Virus record (IMG/VR): IMGVR_UViG_3300043331_000106
Location: 1-23,137 of that record
Strand: one strand, 5' to 3'
Length of the DNA: 23,137 nt
Source of the DNA: a virus
Part shown: positions 7,462 to 14,538 of the stretch, piece by piece
Layout of the letters: every line of letters begins with the position of its first letter
Numbering within the stretch: the stretch's first letter is position 1
Made by a program: the position numbers and the translations under genes
The notes under the pieces: model-generated
What the model saw: the letters and a program-made list of their open reading frames with translations, nothing else
Databases searched by the model: none
Told to the model about the DNA's origin: nothing

Positions 7462-7731
7462 CTACGCCTTCTTGCGCTTCACCGAAGCCGTACTGAGCGC
7501 CTTGTCCTCGGCCGGTTCTGCGGCCTTGTCCTCGGCCGGCTCGTCGGCTTTCAGCAGCCCGTACCGTTGCGCGTCTTCCTTCGTGATCGTCTTTCCGGGC
7601 GTGCCGATCAGTTGCGATCCGTCAGGCTGCGATCCGTCCTCGTACACCTTGCCGTCCGGTCCGCGCCAGATCTTCGCAGTGACCTCGTAGCGCGTGACCA
7701 TCGCCGACTGCTCTTTGATGAACTTCGCCAT
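7462..7731 (-). CDS. small head/structural protein with acidic repeat
   Basis: An 89-aa protein starting MAKFIKEQSAMVTRYEVTAK. The middle contains GPDGKVYEDGSQPDGSQLIG, a short repeat of PDGSQ type, and the C-terminal half is a charged, low-complexity tail with two copies of an EPAEDKA unit before SVKRKKA. It sits between the capsid/decoration genes and the connector, where unassigned head-associated proteins are common. The start ATG 7731 has AGGAGG with 5 nt spacing. No enzyme motif is visible. It could be a head decoration, scaffolding remnant or adaptor; unknown. Confidence 0.78.
   Translation of the reverse strand: MAKFIKEQSAMVTRYEVTAKIWRGPDGKVYEDGSQPDGSQLIGTPGKTITKEDAQRYGLLKADEPAEDKAAEPAEDKALSTASVKRKKA
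7499..7546. repeat. 24-bp tandem duplication in coding sequence
   Basis: Two adjacent 24-bp units within the 89-aa gene share an identical 17-bp core (7499-7515 and 7523-7539). They encode the repeated EPAEDKA motif. An in-frame tandem duplication like this can change copy number by slippage without breaking the gene. Confidence 0.85.
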
Positions 7732-7740
7732 CGCCGCCTC

Positions 7741-7974
7741 CTACGTTTGGGTGCCCACGACCGTCCAGGTATTGGACGCCTTCGTGCCCGTGTTGATGTA
7801 GAGCTTGGCGTTCGTAGTGTCGATGCAGAGCGCACCCTTCTCGGCGATGGTGTTGAACGCCGTGGTCGGTGCGCCTGCGCTGAGGTACGGCCCGTAGCCG
7901 ACATCCTCCGCACCCGTCGCGCCGGCGACGTTCACCTTGCCGCCCCTACTTCGCGATCCTTCGATTACCGGCAT
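7741..7974 (-). CDS. small head fibre/decoration-like protein
   Basis: A 77-aa protein with a Gly/Ala-rich N-terminus (MPVIEGSRSRGGKVNVAG) and a C-terminal motif KGALCIDTTNAKLYINTG followed by TWTVVGTQT. The pattern KGxLxIDTTNAKLYxNTG...W resembles small beta repeats in phage fibre and head-fibre proteins. It is encoded immediately downstream of the capsid, the usual place of decoration proteins or head fibres. ATG 7974 is behind GGAG at 6 nt and follows a 66-nt gap containing a strong hairpin. Role inferred from motif type and position. Confidence 0.7.
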   Translation of the reverse strand: MPVIEGSRSRGGKVNVAGATGAEDVGYGPYLSAGAPTTAFNTIAEKGALCIDTTNAKLYINTGTKASNTWTVVGTQT

Positions 7975-7993
7975 GTTGTTCTCCTATGCGGTG

Positions 7994-8033
7994 CCGGGGA
8001 TGCGGCCGGCAGGTACAAGCCGCAGAGCCCCGG
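7994..8033 (-). promoter_or_regulatory. two-part hairpin after capsid gene
   Basis: CCGGGG/CCCCGG (6 bp) encloses TGCGGC/GCCGCA (6 bp) across a small internal loop, with a 12-nt terminal loop. It lies between the capsid stop and the Shine-Dalgarno of the next gene. There is no T-run after it on the minus strand, so it is not a classical terminator. It may protect the abundant capsid message from 3' decay or reduce downstream expression. Confidence 0.6.
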
Positions 8034-8040
8034 TCCCTAA

Positions 8041-9279
8041 TCAGATGCCCGTTACAGTGGCAAACGCCGCCGGTCGGTAGACCGCCAAGGCCAATCTTTC
8101 TTCAGCGAGGATCGTCACGAGGTTGCTGGTGAAGTCCGAGGCGTGCTCGGTCGCCAGTTCCACCGTGATCCCCGAGCGCCGGAAGATCTGTGCGTGCGGT
8201 CGGAACGCACCGACGAGGCCGGTGTTCTCCGTCATCGCCGTGGTCACGCGCACCGGCAGTCCCCACATCCGCTCCACGTCGGTATCCTGCGGTGAGCCGA
8301 AGATGTAGATGCCGTCCGCCGTCCTGAGCAGGCGGATGTCCTGCCAGTCGTTCGGGTGCATGACGATCGCCGTGGGTTCGCTGAACGCCACAGCGCGGAT
8401 CTTCGTGATCGCCTTGTACACCGCGTCCGGGGTCGGGTCGGCGCCCTTCGCCTGCGTCTGAAGCCCTACGCGGTCGGTGATGCCGGAGATGTTCGGCGCC
8501 GTGCCGTCCCCGACGAGCAGTTGCGTCTCTTCGCGCCTGCGGACCATGAACGCCAGCCGCTCACGGACGTAGGACTCGAAGCCCCGCACGTCTGCCAGCA
8601 GCTCGTCCGTGGCCTTGAGCCACGTCGCGATCTTCCGCACCGGCTCGGTTGTCTCGGTGAAGTCAAGCGCCGATTCCGGCTTCGCCGCCGCTTCCGCGAC
8701 TTCCGCCGCCGCGTTGGTGAACGTCGTCTCCGTGAGGATCGACAGGCTGTTGTTGTCCGTCGTGCCCTGCAGCATGAGATCCGCGACAGTGACTTCTTCC
8801 TGCGCCGACCGGACGATGTTCGGCAGTCGCGTGGCCGGGTTGTTGATGTCCGTCAACGCGATCGTGTTCTTGTACTCCGGGTCGGTGACCCACTTCAGCT
8901 CCGCTGCGTCCGAAAGGTCGATGAGGCAGGACTGTGCCTGTCCCATGCGAAACGCCTTCAGTTCGCCGGACTCGGCGAAGATCTGGCGCATGGCCTTGAC
9001 CTTCGGCTCGCCGCTCGGCTGCGGCGGGGTGCCGATGATGTTCGCTGGCTTGTTCCAGCGGTCGTTGCCCTTCACCGCCGCGTCGCGCACGTCTTCGAGT
9101 TGCTTGCGCTGCTCAAACTGCACACCGAGGTCGGTGAGTTCGTCGTTGCGCTTCTTGATGTCGGCGGCTTCGTCCGCCGTGAAGTCCAGGTCGGGCTTGT
9201 TGGCGAAGATGTCGTGGAGTTGCTTCTGCTTTGCGGCGATCTCCTCCTGGAGTTCCGCCGCGGTCCTGGTCTTGTTCAT
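8041..9279 (-). CDS. major capsid protein, HK97 fold
   Basis: A 412-aa protein that builds the icosahedral head. The first ~70 residues form a charged helix (TAAELQEEIAAKQKQLHDIF) like the HK97 delta/scaffold domain, which the adjacent protease should remove. The body has features seen in HK97-type capsids: a central AEVAEAAAKPESALDFTET segment, then KIATWLKATDELLADVRGFESYVRERLA, IVMHPNDWQDIRLLRTADG, GLPVRVTTAM and a C-terminal RPAAFATVTGI. The length and order (portal, protease, capsid) match the family. ATG 9279 overlaps the protease stop (ATGA), so the two are translationally coupled. Its downstream neighbour is separated by a hairpin. Confidence 0.95.
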   Translation of the reverse strand: MNKTRTAAELQEEIAAKQKQLHDIFANKPDLDFTADEAADIKKRNDELTDLGVQFEQRKQLEDVRDAAVKGNDRWNKPANIIGTPPQPSGEPKVKAMRQIFAESGELKAFRMGQAQSCLIDLSDAAELKWVTDPEYKNTIALTDINNPATRLPNIVRSAQEEVTVADLMLQGTTDNNSLSILTETTFTNAAAEVAEAAAKPESALDFTETTEPVRKIATWLKATDELLADVRGFESYVRERLAFMVRRREETQLLVGDGTAPNISGITDRVGLQTQAKGADPTPDAVYKAITKIRAVAFSEPTAIVMHPNDWQDIRLLRTADGIYIFGSPQDTDVERMWGLPVRVTTAMTENTGLVGAFRPHAQIFRRSGITVELATEHASDFTSNLVTILAEERLALAVYRPAAFATVTGI

Positions 9280-10064
9280 GTGTCCTTTCCTCCAAGCAGC
9301 GGCACGGGGCGATCGATAACGCCGATGCGCCGCAGCCCTTCGCTCATGCGCCGGAACCGCGCTTGTTCTGCGGCCACGTACAGAGCGATCCCGATCTCAT
9401 CCACGGCCTTCGGTTCAGGCGGCGCGACAAGCTCCTCCAAGTCGCTGGCGATCCCGCGTAGCGACTCGATGTTCTTGCCGATCCGTGAACGGTTGGCCTC
9501 GGAGAGCGTGCGGCCCTCCTTTTGGCGGAACTCGCGGCGCTCCCGCACGCGCTCCGCGTACGCAGACAAGCCGGACACCAGCTCGTCGGCGTGGTCTAAC
9601 GCTTCCTCGAATGTCGATGCCTTGATCGCCAGTGTCCCGGTGCCGATGCCGGCGCCGAGCGTCACGGGCGAGACTTCATGCACACGGAGCTTCTTCAGCA
9701 CGCGGACGTTGACGCCGTTCACGACGCCCGGTTCGGCGTCGATGACGTCGAAGCCGTACGACCATTCCTGCAAATCCCCGATGTCTTTGACCGACTCGTA
9801 CCAGTCTTTCCCCGCCGTGGTGTTCAGGTTGAACATGCCGTCGAAGATGGCTTGGGAGTCGTCGGCGGAGATCGAGCCCTTGCCGATGGCGTAGTGCGCC
9901 CAGTTGTGAGCCGGGAGGAGCCGCACGGCCTCGCCCTGCGTGAACGCGCCCGGAAGGGTTACATCACCGTCTTTATCGATGACGTTGAACGTGGAGAAGA
10001 TCGCCCGTACAGAGCCGGGCTTGTCCGCCTTGAGTTCGATCTGGAGGGATTTGCGCTCAGACAA
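9276..10064 (-). CDS. prohead maturation protease (HK97 S78-type)
   Basis: A 262-aa serine protease that cleaves the scaffold part of the capsid during head maturation. Visible catalytic candidates are His53 in LLPAHNW and Ser102 in LQEWSYGF, with the conserved KLRVHEVSPVTLGAG region (residues 125-139) carrying a third candidate, Glu130. The N-terminus has the family's IFSTFNVIDKDGDVTLPGAF. The start is TTG 10064: the AGGAG at 9 nt upstream lies inside a 13-bp hairpin. It is directly upstream of the capsid and shares an ATGA overlap with it. The C-terminal ~110 residues are a charged helical tail, likely a scaffolding-related part. Confidence 0.93.
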   Translation of the reverse strand: MSERKSLQIELKADKPGSVRAIFSTFNVIDKDGDVTLPGAFTQGEAVRLLPAHNWAHYAIGKGSISADDSQAIFDGMFNLNTTAGKDWYESVKDIGDLQEWSYGFDVIDAEPGVVNGVNVRVLKKLRVHEVSPVTLGAGIGTGTLAIKASTFEEALDHADELVSGLSAYAERVRERREFRQKEGRTLSEANRSRIGKNIESLRGIASDLEELVAPPEPKAVDEIGIALYVAAEQARFRRMSEGLRRIGVIDRPVPLLGGKDT

Positions 10065-10068
10065 GTGA

Positions 10069-10101
10069 AAGCGCTCCTACTCGCGACAAGTAGGAGCGCT
10101 T
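10069..10101 (-). promoter_or_regulatory. 13-bp perfect hairpin over protease RBS
   Basis: The minus-strand transcript folds AAGCGCTCCTACT against AGTAGGAGCGCTT (13 bp, no mismatch) with a 7-nt loop. The 3' arm contains the AGGAG that serves TTG 10064, so the ribosome site would be masked when the hairpin forms. There are three T and then mixed sequence after it, so termination is possible but not convincing. A third copy of AAGCGCTCC (10113-10121 read on the minus strand) could compete for the 3' arm. Confidence 0.8.
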
Positions 10102-10135
10102 GATGTCGCTGCGGAGCGCTTGTTATGCGGTTGGC

Positions 10136-10276
10136 TTAGTTTGCGGCTACAGTAAGCCCCTTGTCAAGGTTCACGCGGTTGGTTGCCCGACAATTCGAGC
10201 ACTTGATTACCACCGAGCCGACCCCTGTCTCGTTGACGGCGAGCTTGTGATTGCAGCGCCAGCAGCGGATGTCCAT
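10136..10276 (-). CDS. Com-like zinc-finger regulator
   Basis: A 46-aa protein with C5-WR-C8 and C26-SN-C29, in the setting MDIRCWRCNHKLAV...VVIKCSNCRATNRVNL. This spacing and the IRCxxCxxxL / IKCxxCxxxN pattern are those of Com of phage Mu and its relatives. Mu Com is a zinc-binding translational activator that opens an mRNA stem hiding the ribosome site of the DNA-modification gene mom. Here the next element downstream is a hairpin masking the protease ribosome site. ATG 10276 has AGGAAG with 6 nt spacing. It lies between portal and protease with 42 nt from the portal stop. Family fairly sure; regulatory role here inferred. Confidence 0.82.
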   Translation of the reverse strand: MDIRCWRCNHKLAVNETGVGSVVIKCSNCRATNRVNLDKGLTVAAN

Positions 10277-10318
10277 TCACGACTTCCTGTCAATTGGAGG
10301 ATTCTGCACGATCAGCGT

Positions 10319-11656
10319 TCACGCCACCAACTCCCGCACACCGTTCCCGTTTCCATTGGGCGAAGGCAACGCAGGCGGTTCCAGCACCGGCTCGTTATCC
10401 GGCCCTACCGCCGTGACATTCTGCGCGCGCAGGTAGATCTCGTCGTCCGACGTCACCGGCAGCGCCATCGCCCGCTTCGCCTCGGACACCATCACCCAGC
10501 CGTCTCGCACGCCCTGGCTCATGCGTGTCGCCATCTTATCCATGTCCGGCTGCAGCACGCGCACCTTCGACAGGTCGAAGCCAACGCGGATGTTGTCGCG
10601 CTCTCCCCAGAAGTCTGGGCCGAGCTGGTTGGTCAGATCTGCCGCAAAGAGTCTCTGTGTCGGGATCACGTTACCCTCATAGGCTGCTTCGCGGGCTTCG
10701 GCGAAGTTGGTAAACGTCGCCCGATCCAAGCCTGCACCCAATCCCACAACCACAGCGGCTACGCCGTAGATCGCCGTCACGCGCTCCTCTGGCACTCGAC
10801 GCAGGTCACGGAGCATCATCTGCTCGGGCGAGAACGAGAGAATGTTGACCTTCGCCGGCGCTGTCAGCACCATCGGACGCCCGCGGCCATCGCCGCCGAA
10901 CTTCTCCGAGAGCTTCTGTTCCGTCTGTTCCGCCTGGTCGAGGCTGATACTACCCACTTGCGGATCAGGAGATACGACCAATCCCGGCACGCCGTAATGG
11001 GACATCATCTGTGCCGTAAAGTTCGACGCCTCTTCGTCCGTGAAGATCTCACGCATCAGCGATCGCAAGGGAGAACAGCCCTTACGGGTGTTGTACGGGT
11101 CCATCCCGTAGCGGAAATGCACGATGTCTTCCGGCTTGATGACGACAGGATCGATCTCGGAGTTGGGCCGGTACTCATAATGCGAGATAAAGGCCGACCC
11201 GTCGTCGGGCCACTTCGGTTCGACCGTCCATGACGGCGCCCACCAGAGCTCTGCTACCGTCCCGCCTTCGGATCGACGCTTGAGCCAGTAGGCGTTACCG
11301 GACATCGCCCAGTCAACGATCGTGCTGTGCCACATCAGCACGCCCGAGTAGTACGGATTTGGCTTCTCAATGAGTTTGGGCAGGCGGTTATTCAGCCGGA
11401 CTTCGCTGCCGTCTTGCTGCTCCTCGACGACGATCACCGGCGCCTCTGGGAACGTACGCGCCATCCACAGCACCACCGCCTGCACGATGTTCGATCGCGA
11501 GCCGTCGCCGATCTCTTCGGCATAATTGAACCGTGAGCGTGGTAAGAGGCCGGTAACGTAGGCCGCACCGTAGCCGGCCCAGCGCATCGTGAAGGCTTTG
11601 ACCGTTCGAGGGACGCGCCCAAATTGGCGCATAATCCACTTCATACCGCGACCCAT
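10319..11656 (-). CDS. portal protein, HK97-like
   Basis: A 445-aa protein that forms the dodecameric ring at the head vertex through which DNA enters and leaves. Family features are NIVQAVVLWMARTFPEAPV near the start, PNPYYSGVLMWHSTIVDWAMSGNAYWLK, IVHFRYGMDPYNTRKGCSPL and VPEERVTAIYGVAAVVVGLG. The length is normal for HK97-like portals. The start at ATG 11656 has AAGGAGG with 4-5 nt spacing and overlaps the TerL stop by 16 nt; a second ATG at 11644 would give an ATGA overlap but has a poorer ribosome site. The C-terminal SPNGNGNGVRELVA is probably a flexible end. Confidence 0.94.
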   Translation of the reverse strand: MGRGMKWIMRQFGRVPRTVKAFTMRWAGYGAAYVTGLLPRSRFNYAEEIGDGSRSNIVQAVVLWMARTFPEAPVIVVEEQQDGSEVRLNNRLPKLIEKPNPYYSGVLMWHSTIVDWAMSGNAYWLKRRSEGGTVAELWWAPSWTVEPKWPDDGSAFISHYEYRPNSEIDPVVIKPEDIVHFRYGMDPYNTRKGCSPLRSLMREIFTDEEASNFTAQMMSHYGVPGLVVSPDPQVGSISLDQAEQTEQKLSEKFGGDGRGRPMVLTAPAKVNILSFSPEQMMLRDLRRVPEERVTAIYGVAAVVVGLGAGLDRATFTNFAEAREAAYEGNVIPTQRLFAADLTNQLGPDFWGERDNIRVGFDLSKVRVLQPDMDKMATRMSQGVRDGWVMVSEAKRAMALPVTSDDEIYLRAQNVTAVGPDNEPVLEPPALPSPNGNGNGVRELVA

Positions 11657-13107
11657 ACGACCTCCTTCTGCCCGAACATCTTCAGCGCCGTCGCCAGTGC
11701 CATGAGTAAGGCCACGGCCGCGTCGATCTTCTTCTTCGCCTTCGAGCCCTTCGTAATCCGCTCACCGCCGCGCTGTGTCTGCACCGCCACCGCGTTGCGG
11801 ATGTGGCGGGCGAAGTTCGGATCACCATCGTGCTCGACTTCGGCGTTCACGATCGCCTGATACGCCGCTTGCGTTGCCGGAATCATACGTGTATCCGACT
11901 GAGGCCATTCGGCCATCGGTAAGCCTTCGGCCGCGAGATCATTGGCAAGCCATGTGATAAAGGCCGGGTCGTACGCGATTCCCTTCACCGCGTACTGGTG
12001 CCGCCACATATCGCGCAGGAAGTTAGCGATCTCAGCACCAGGGACAGTCCAGTCGTCGATCGGGTTCCCGTCTCTGTCTCTCGGGCGCTCCCAGATCCAC
12101 GCCTTGCAGCGCCACTTCTCCTCGACACGCTGCACCGCGACGACGGCGGTCGAGTCCTCCTTCGTCGAGGCGTCCCAGCCGACGTAGGTTGGTGCACCGG
12201 GAATCAGATCGCAGTCGGGATTCGCGCACGCATCCCACGCCCCACCAGGAAGCCACAGATTCTCTGCCGCCATCCACTGATTGAGGAAGTAGCGCCGAAA
12301 CTCGGACTCAGGGACGTTGATCAACTTGTCCTGAAGCTGGTCGTAGGTAACGAGCTCGCCGAAGGAAGGGTTGTACTCGGCCCACACATTGGGGTCACGG
12401 TGATCAGCACCATCGGGAGCCCCGTACCACTTGAACAGGTACGAAGGATTCTCGATCTCGCCCTTCTGGATCGCCATACCCTTCTCGTACTCGTGGTAAC
12501 AGATGGTCTCTTCGTCGAATCCGGCAGTGGTGATCTGCACAACCTGTGCCCTGCGCCGACCAACCGTGCCGTTGGTGAGGATGGTCCAGTTGTCCCAGTT
12601 CCACTCGTGCAGCTCATCCACGACGACAAGGGATAGGTTCTTCCCGTCGAGTCGGCCGGCGCTCGCTGCTACGCGCTCGAGTTTGCCTGGTGCACCCTTC
12701 GGCCTGATCTCCCATCGGTAGCGGTCCGTCGCAGCCCGCAGTTCTGGCGAGAGTTCGCACATCTGCTTCGCCGCGTTGAAGACGATATCAGCCTGTCGAT
12801 CGGACGCAGCCGCACATACGGCCCACGGGTCTGATTCATACGGATCGCCGAGCAGGTGATAGAGCGCGAGCGCCGCGAACAGTGTCGACTTCCCGTTCTT
12901 CTTGGGGATGCCGAGAAGCGCCCAGCGGTACTGTAATCCGCCATCTTCGTCGCAACGGTAGAGATCAGCCAGCCATGCCCGCTGCCACGGCAACAGGCAG
13001 AATGGTTGCCCGATCTTCTCGCCAGTGGGATAGACGCAGTGCGCCTCGATCCAGTCGGCTACGTCCGCGCCGAGCGTCAGGCGCCGTTCAAGTGCCGCCG
13101 TCGTCAT
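11641..13107 (-). CDS. terL: terminase large subunit
   Basis: A 488-aa ATPase-nuclease that cuts and pumps DNA into the prohead. The ATPase half has Walker A GIPKKNGKS (66-74), Walker B SLVVVDELHEW (159-169, with the DE pair) and the coupling motif QITTAGF (191-197). The nuclease half has Asp312 in VGWDAS and a later acidic site in IAYDPA (Asp380), matching RNase H-like terminase nucleases. Length and motif order are normal. It follows TerS with a 20-nt overlap and precedes the portal with 16 nt. Together with the HNH protein upstream, the arrangement resembles cos-type packaging phages; the cleavage mode itself cannot be read from this sequence. Confidence 0.96.
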   Translation of the reverse strand: MTTAALERRLTLGADVADWIEAHCVYPTGEKIGQPFCLLPWQRAWLADLYRCDEDGGLQYRWALLGIPKKNGKSTLFAALALYHLLGDPYESDPWAVCAAASDRQADIVFNAAKQMCELSPELRAATDRYRWEIRPKGAPGKLERVAASAGRLDGKNLSLVVVDELHEWNWDNWTILTNGTVGRRRAQVVQITTAGFDEETICYHEYEKGMAIQKGEIENPSYLFKWYGAPDGADHRDPNVWAEYNPSFGELVTYDQLQDKLINVPESEFRRYFLNQWMAAENLWLPGGAWDACANPDCDLIPGAPTYVGWDASTKEDSTAVVAVQRVEEKWRCKAWIWERPRDRDGNPIDDWTVPGAEIANFLRDMWRHQYAVKGIAYDPAFITWLANDLAAEGLPMAEWPQSDTRMIPATQAAYQAIVNAEVEHDGDPNFARHIRNAVAVQTQRGGERITKGSKAKKKIDAAVALLMALATALKMFGQKEVVWVAV

Positions 13108-13579
13108 ATGCCCTCGGCTTCGCTGGCTGCTTCAACTTGGCGATCGCGCTCTGCTCTTCCACCAATGTCAGACCCAGCCGCAATCGAGAGAGCGCGTCCA
13201 TACCGAACGCCTTCTCCAGTTCTCGGCAGGATGTCTCGCAGAGCTTCAGGTATCGGATCGTTGGGTTCAAGATTCGCTGCCGCGCTCCGTCGATAGTAAT
13301 CGACTGATCAGCTACTTCACGCGAAGCGCGAAACCACTGATCCACCCACCACAGCCACCGCCTCAGCGTTGGGAGATCGCTTGGCTTGAAGGCGCCTGCC
13401 AGCGGCGAACTCCACACTTCGTGCCAGATCTCGATCGCCTCGTCTCCTTCGACGTTCGCAGGTACGGACGGCACGACAGATACCTTGGGAGGGTCCACCG
13501 GCACCAATTCCCGATAGCGCCCGCCCCGCTTGAATACGAGTGCGTCCGGGTGCTTCTGACGCTGGCCCGCCATGATCAA
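13088..13579 (-). CDS. terS: terminase small subunit (P27-like)
   Basis: A protein of about 161-163 residues directly upstream of TerL. The pattern IEIWHEVWSSPLAGAF (residues ~49-64), DLPTLRRWLWWVDQW, then NPTIRYLKLCETSCREL and a C-terminal LGLTLVEEQSAIAKL is that of P27-type small terminase subunits, which bind the packaging site and recruit TerL. The start is uncertain: TTG 13579 shares bases with the HNH stop, whereas ATG 13573 is a better codon; GGAG lies 4 and 10 nt upstream respectively. Translation is probably coupled to the HNH gene in either case. Confidence 0.85.
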   Translation of the reverse strand: MIMAGQRQKHPDALVFKRGGRYRELVPVDPPKVSVVPSVPANVEGDEAIEIWHEVWSSPLAGAFKPSDLPTLRRWLWWVDQWFRASREVADQSITIDGARQRILNPTIRYLKLCETSCRELEKAFGMDALSRLRLGLTLVEEQSAIAKLKQPAKPRAYDDGGT

Positions 13580-13971
13580 ACTGCTCCATCCCGCACGCGC
13601 GCAGAAACTGGGCGGAAGCTCGGTTCCGCTGATCGAACTTTAGAGATTGAATCGGACGGCCCCCACCGCGCGATCCGTGCTTCCTGTTGCGCCTTCGCCT
13701 TGTTGCACGGTACACATGCAGCTTGCAGGTTGCTGTCGTCGTCGCTACCGCCACGCGCTCGGTTCAGTCGGTGGTCTGCTACCTGCGCTATCCCTACACA
13801 GCCTGGTAGCCGTAGCTGGCAGACATAGCCGTCTCGCCGCAGCACTCGCGCTTTAGCGTTGCGGCTTGCCCGTGTAGTTACGTGCTTCCTGCCAGCGAAC
13901 GCGATAGGCCGATGCGTCTCGCAGGGTTCGAGGTTCCCGCACGTTGGGTTCGTGCAGAATCTCCTACTCAT
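13576..13971 (-). CDS. HNH endonuclease next to terminase
   Basis: A 131-aa HNH nuclease. The zinc and active-site framework is visible: CQLRLPGC (51-58), VADH with the catalytic His at about 67, Asn81, and CVPCNKAK (86-93). Three extra Cys near the N-terminus (C6, C11, C17, with H20) suggest a second zinc site. In many phages with cos ends an HNH protein encoded beside the terminase helps TerL cut at cos, which fits this position. ATG 13971 overlaps the previous stop by 8 nt. The role in packaging is known for related phages and inferred here. Confidence 0.9.
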   Translation of the reverse strand: MSRRFCTNPTCGNLEPCETHRPIAFAGRKHVTTRASRNAKARVLRRDGYVCQLRLPGCVGIAQVADHRLNRARGGSDDDSNLQAACVPCNKAKAQQEARIARWGPSDSISKVRSAEPSFRPVSARVRDGAV

Positions 13972-14278
13972 GACGGTGCGCCTGCTCCTCTAACGCATGG
14001 ATTCGTTGTTCGATGGTGAGGGTAGGTTCAGGCAGTGCTTCGCCGATCACCGTCACGGGGACGATGATCGTGTGCTTGCCGTCGAGGGTCTGCACTTCGA
14101 TCGACGCTCTGCCCGGCTTGCGGAGCACCACGAGGCCACTCGTGTCGACTGAGGCGACCGCGCTTTGCAACGAACCGAACCGTGCGGGGTGGCTGACGTT
14201 CAGCGCATAGCCGTTGCCCACGGGTCCGAGGATGGACCGTGGGTGGACGGTGAATGGCTTGGGACGGAAGAACGACAA
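13964..14278 (-). CDS. hypothetical protein with Ig-like (BIG2-like) pattern
   Basis: A 104-aa protein, first in the head/packaging block. Residues ~25-78 (NVSHPARFGSLQSAVASVDT, GLVVLRKPGRASIEVQT, then HTIIVPVTVIGE) have the alternating strands and the VDTSGLV...PGRASIEV motif typical of bacterial Ig-like BIG2 domains, which occur on phage surface and tail proteins. The C-terminus is a charged helix (TIEQRIHALEEQAHRHE). The start is TTG 14278, only two bases after a hairpin, with AGAGG inside the hairpin arm at 7 nt. Role unknown; I cannot exclude a later start. Confidence 0.7.
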   Translation of the reverse strand: MSFFRPKPFTVHPRSILGPVGNGYALNVSHPARFGSLQSAVASVDTSGLVVLRKPGRASIEVQTLDGKHTIIVPVTVIGEALPEPTLTIEQRIHALEEQAHRHE

Positions 14279-14279
14279 A

Positions 14280-14301
14280 GGCCGCCTCTCACTCGGCGGC
14301 C
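14280..14301 (-). terminator. hairpin/possible terminator at operon boundary
   Basis: GGCCGCC/GGCGGCC, a 7-bp GC stem with an 8-nt loop, is followed by CTTTG on the minus strand. It separates the accessory operon from the packaging block. The T-run is short, so it may be a weak terminator or an attenuator, and the 3' arm contains the AGAGG that could serve TTG 14278. Confidence 0.5.
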
Positions 14302-14332
14302 CGCACAGTGGAGCACTGCCCCTACGCTATCG

Positions 14333-14338
14333 ATTATA
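14333..14338 (-). promoter_or_regulatory. candidate -10 box for the packaging/head operon
   Basis: A perfect TATAAT on the minus strand lies in the 63-nt gap before the packaging genes, just after the last accessory stop codon. The position 17 nt upstream is TGCGAA, a poor match to TTGACA, so an activator or phage factor might be needed. Transcripts from here would begin near 14326 and contain two hairpins (about 14307-14319 and 14280-14301) before the first start codon. Confidence 0.45.
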
Positions 14339-14341
14339 CGC

Positions 14342-14500
14342 CTATGCTGCCATCCTTCGCACTTGCTTGGGCTTCCGCCTGATCACGTAGCCGTTCCCGC
14401 AGACGCAGAGCCGCACAACGTACCGCTTGCCGGTGTTCGCCCGCTTGATGGCCGCGTCGAGTTGCGCCATCTCCTTCGTCGGCGCACACGCATGGTTCAT
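14342..14500 (-). CDS. 52-aa basic Cys-containing protein
   Basis: A small frame from ATG 14500 to TAG 14342. It begins MNHACAPTKEMAQLDAAI and has a basic second half with LCVCGNGYVIRRKPKQVRRM. Three Cys (one near the start, two as CVC) could bind a metal. ATG overlaps the stop of a 13-codon frame (ATGA). Wobble positions are mostly G/C. It is the last gene before the gap holding the candidate packaging promoter. Unknown function; nucleic-acid binding is plausible from charge only. Confidence 0.75.
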   Translation of the reverse strand: MNHACAPTKEMAQLDAAIKRANTGKRYVVRLCVCGNGYVIRRKPKQVRRMAA

Positions 14501-14538
14501 GCGCCCTCGGCCTGTGCGAGCCTGGCTTCCTCAGCCAT
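14497..14538 (-). CDS. 13-codon linking ORF
   Basis: ATG 14538 to TGA 14497 encodes MAEEARLAQAEGA. The start overlaps the previous gene's stop by one base (TGATG) and the stop overlaps the next start (ATGA). The arrangement could pass terminating ribosomes from one gene to the next. The peptide may have no function of its own. Confidence 0.45.
   Translation of the reverse strand: MAEEARLAQAEGA

Noticed and set aside
8356-9894. 512-codon plus-strand reading frame
   Set aside because: Antisense to capsid and protease, with Arg/Leu/Val-rich composition and no motif.
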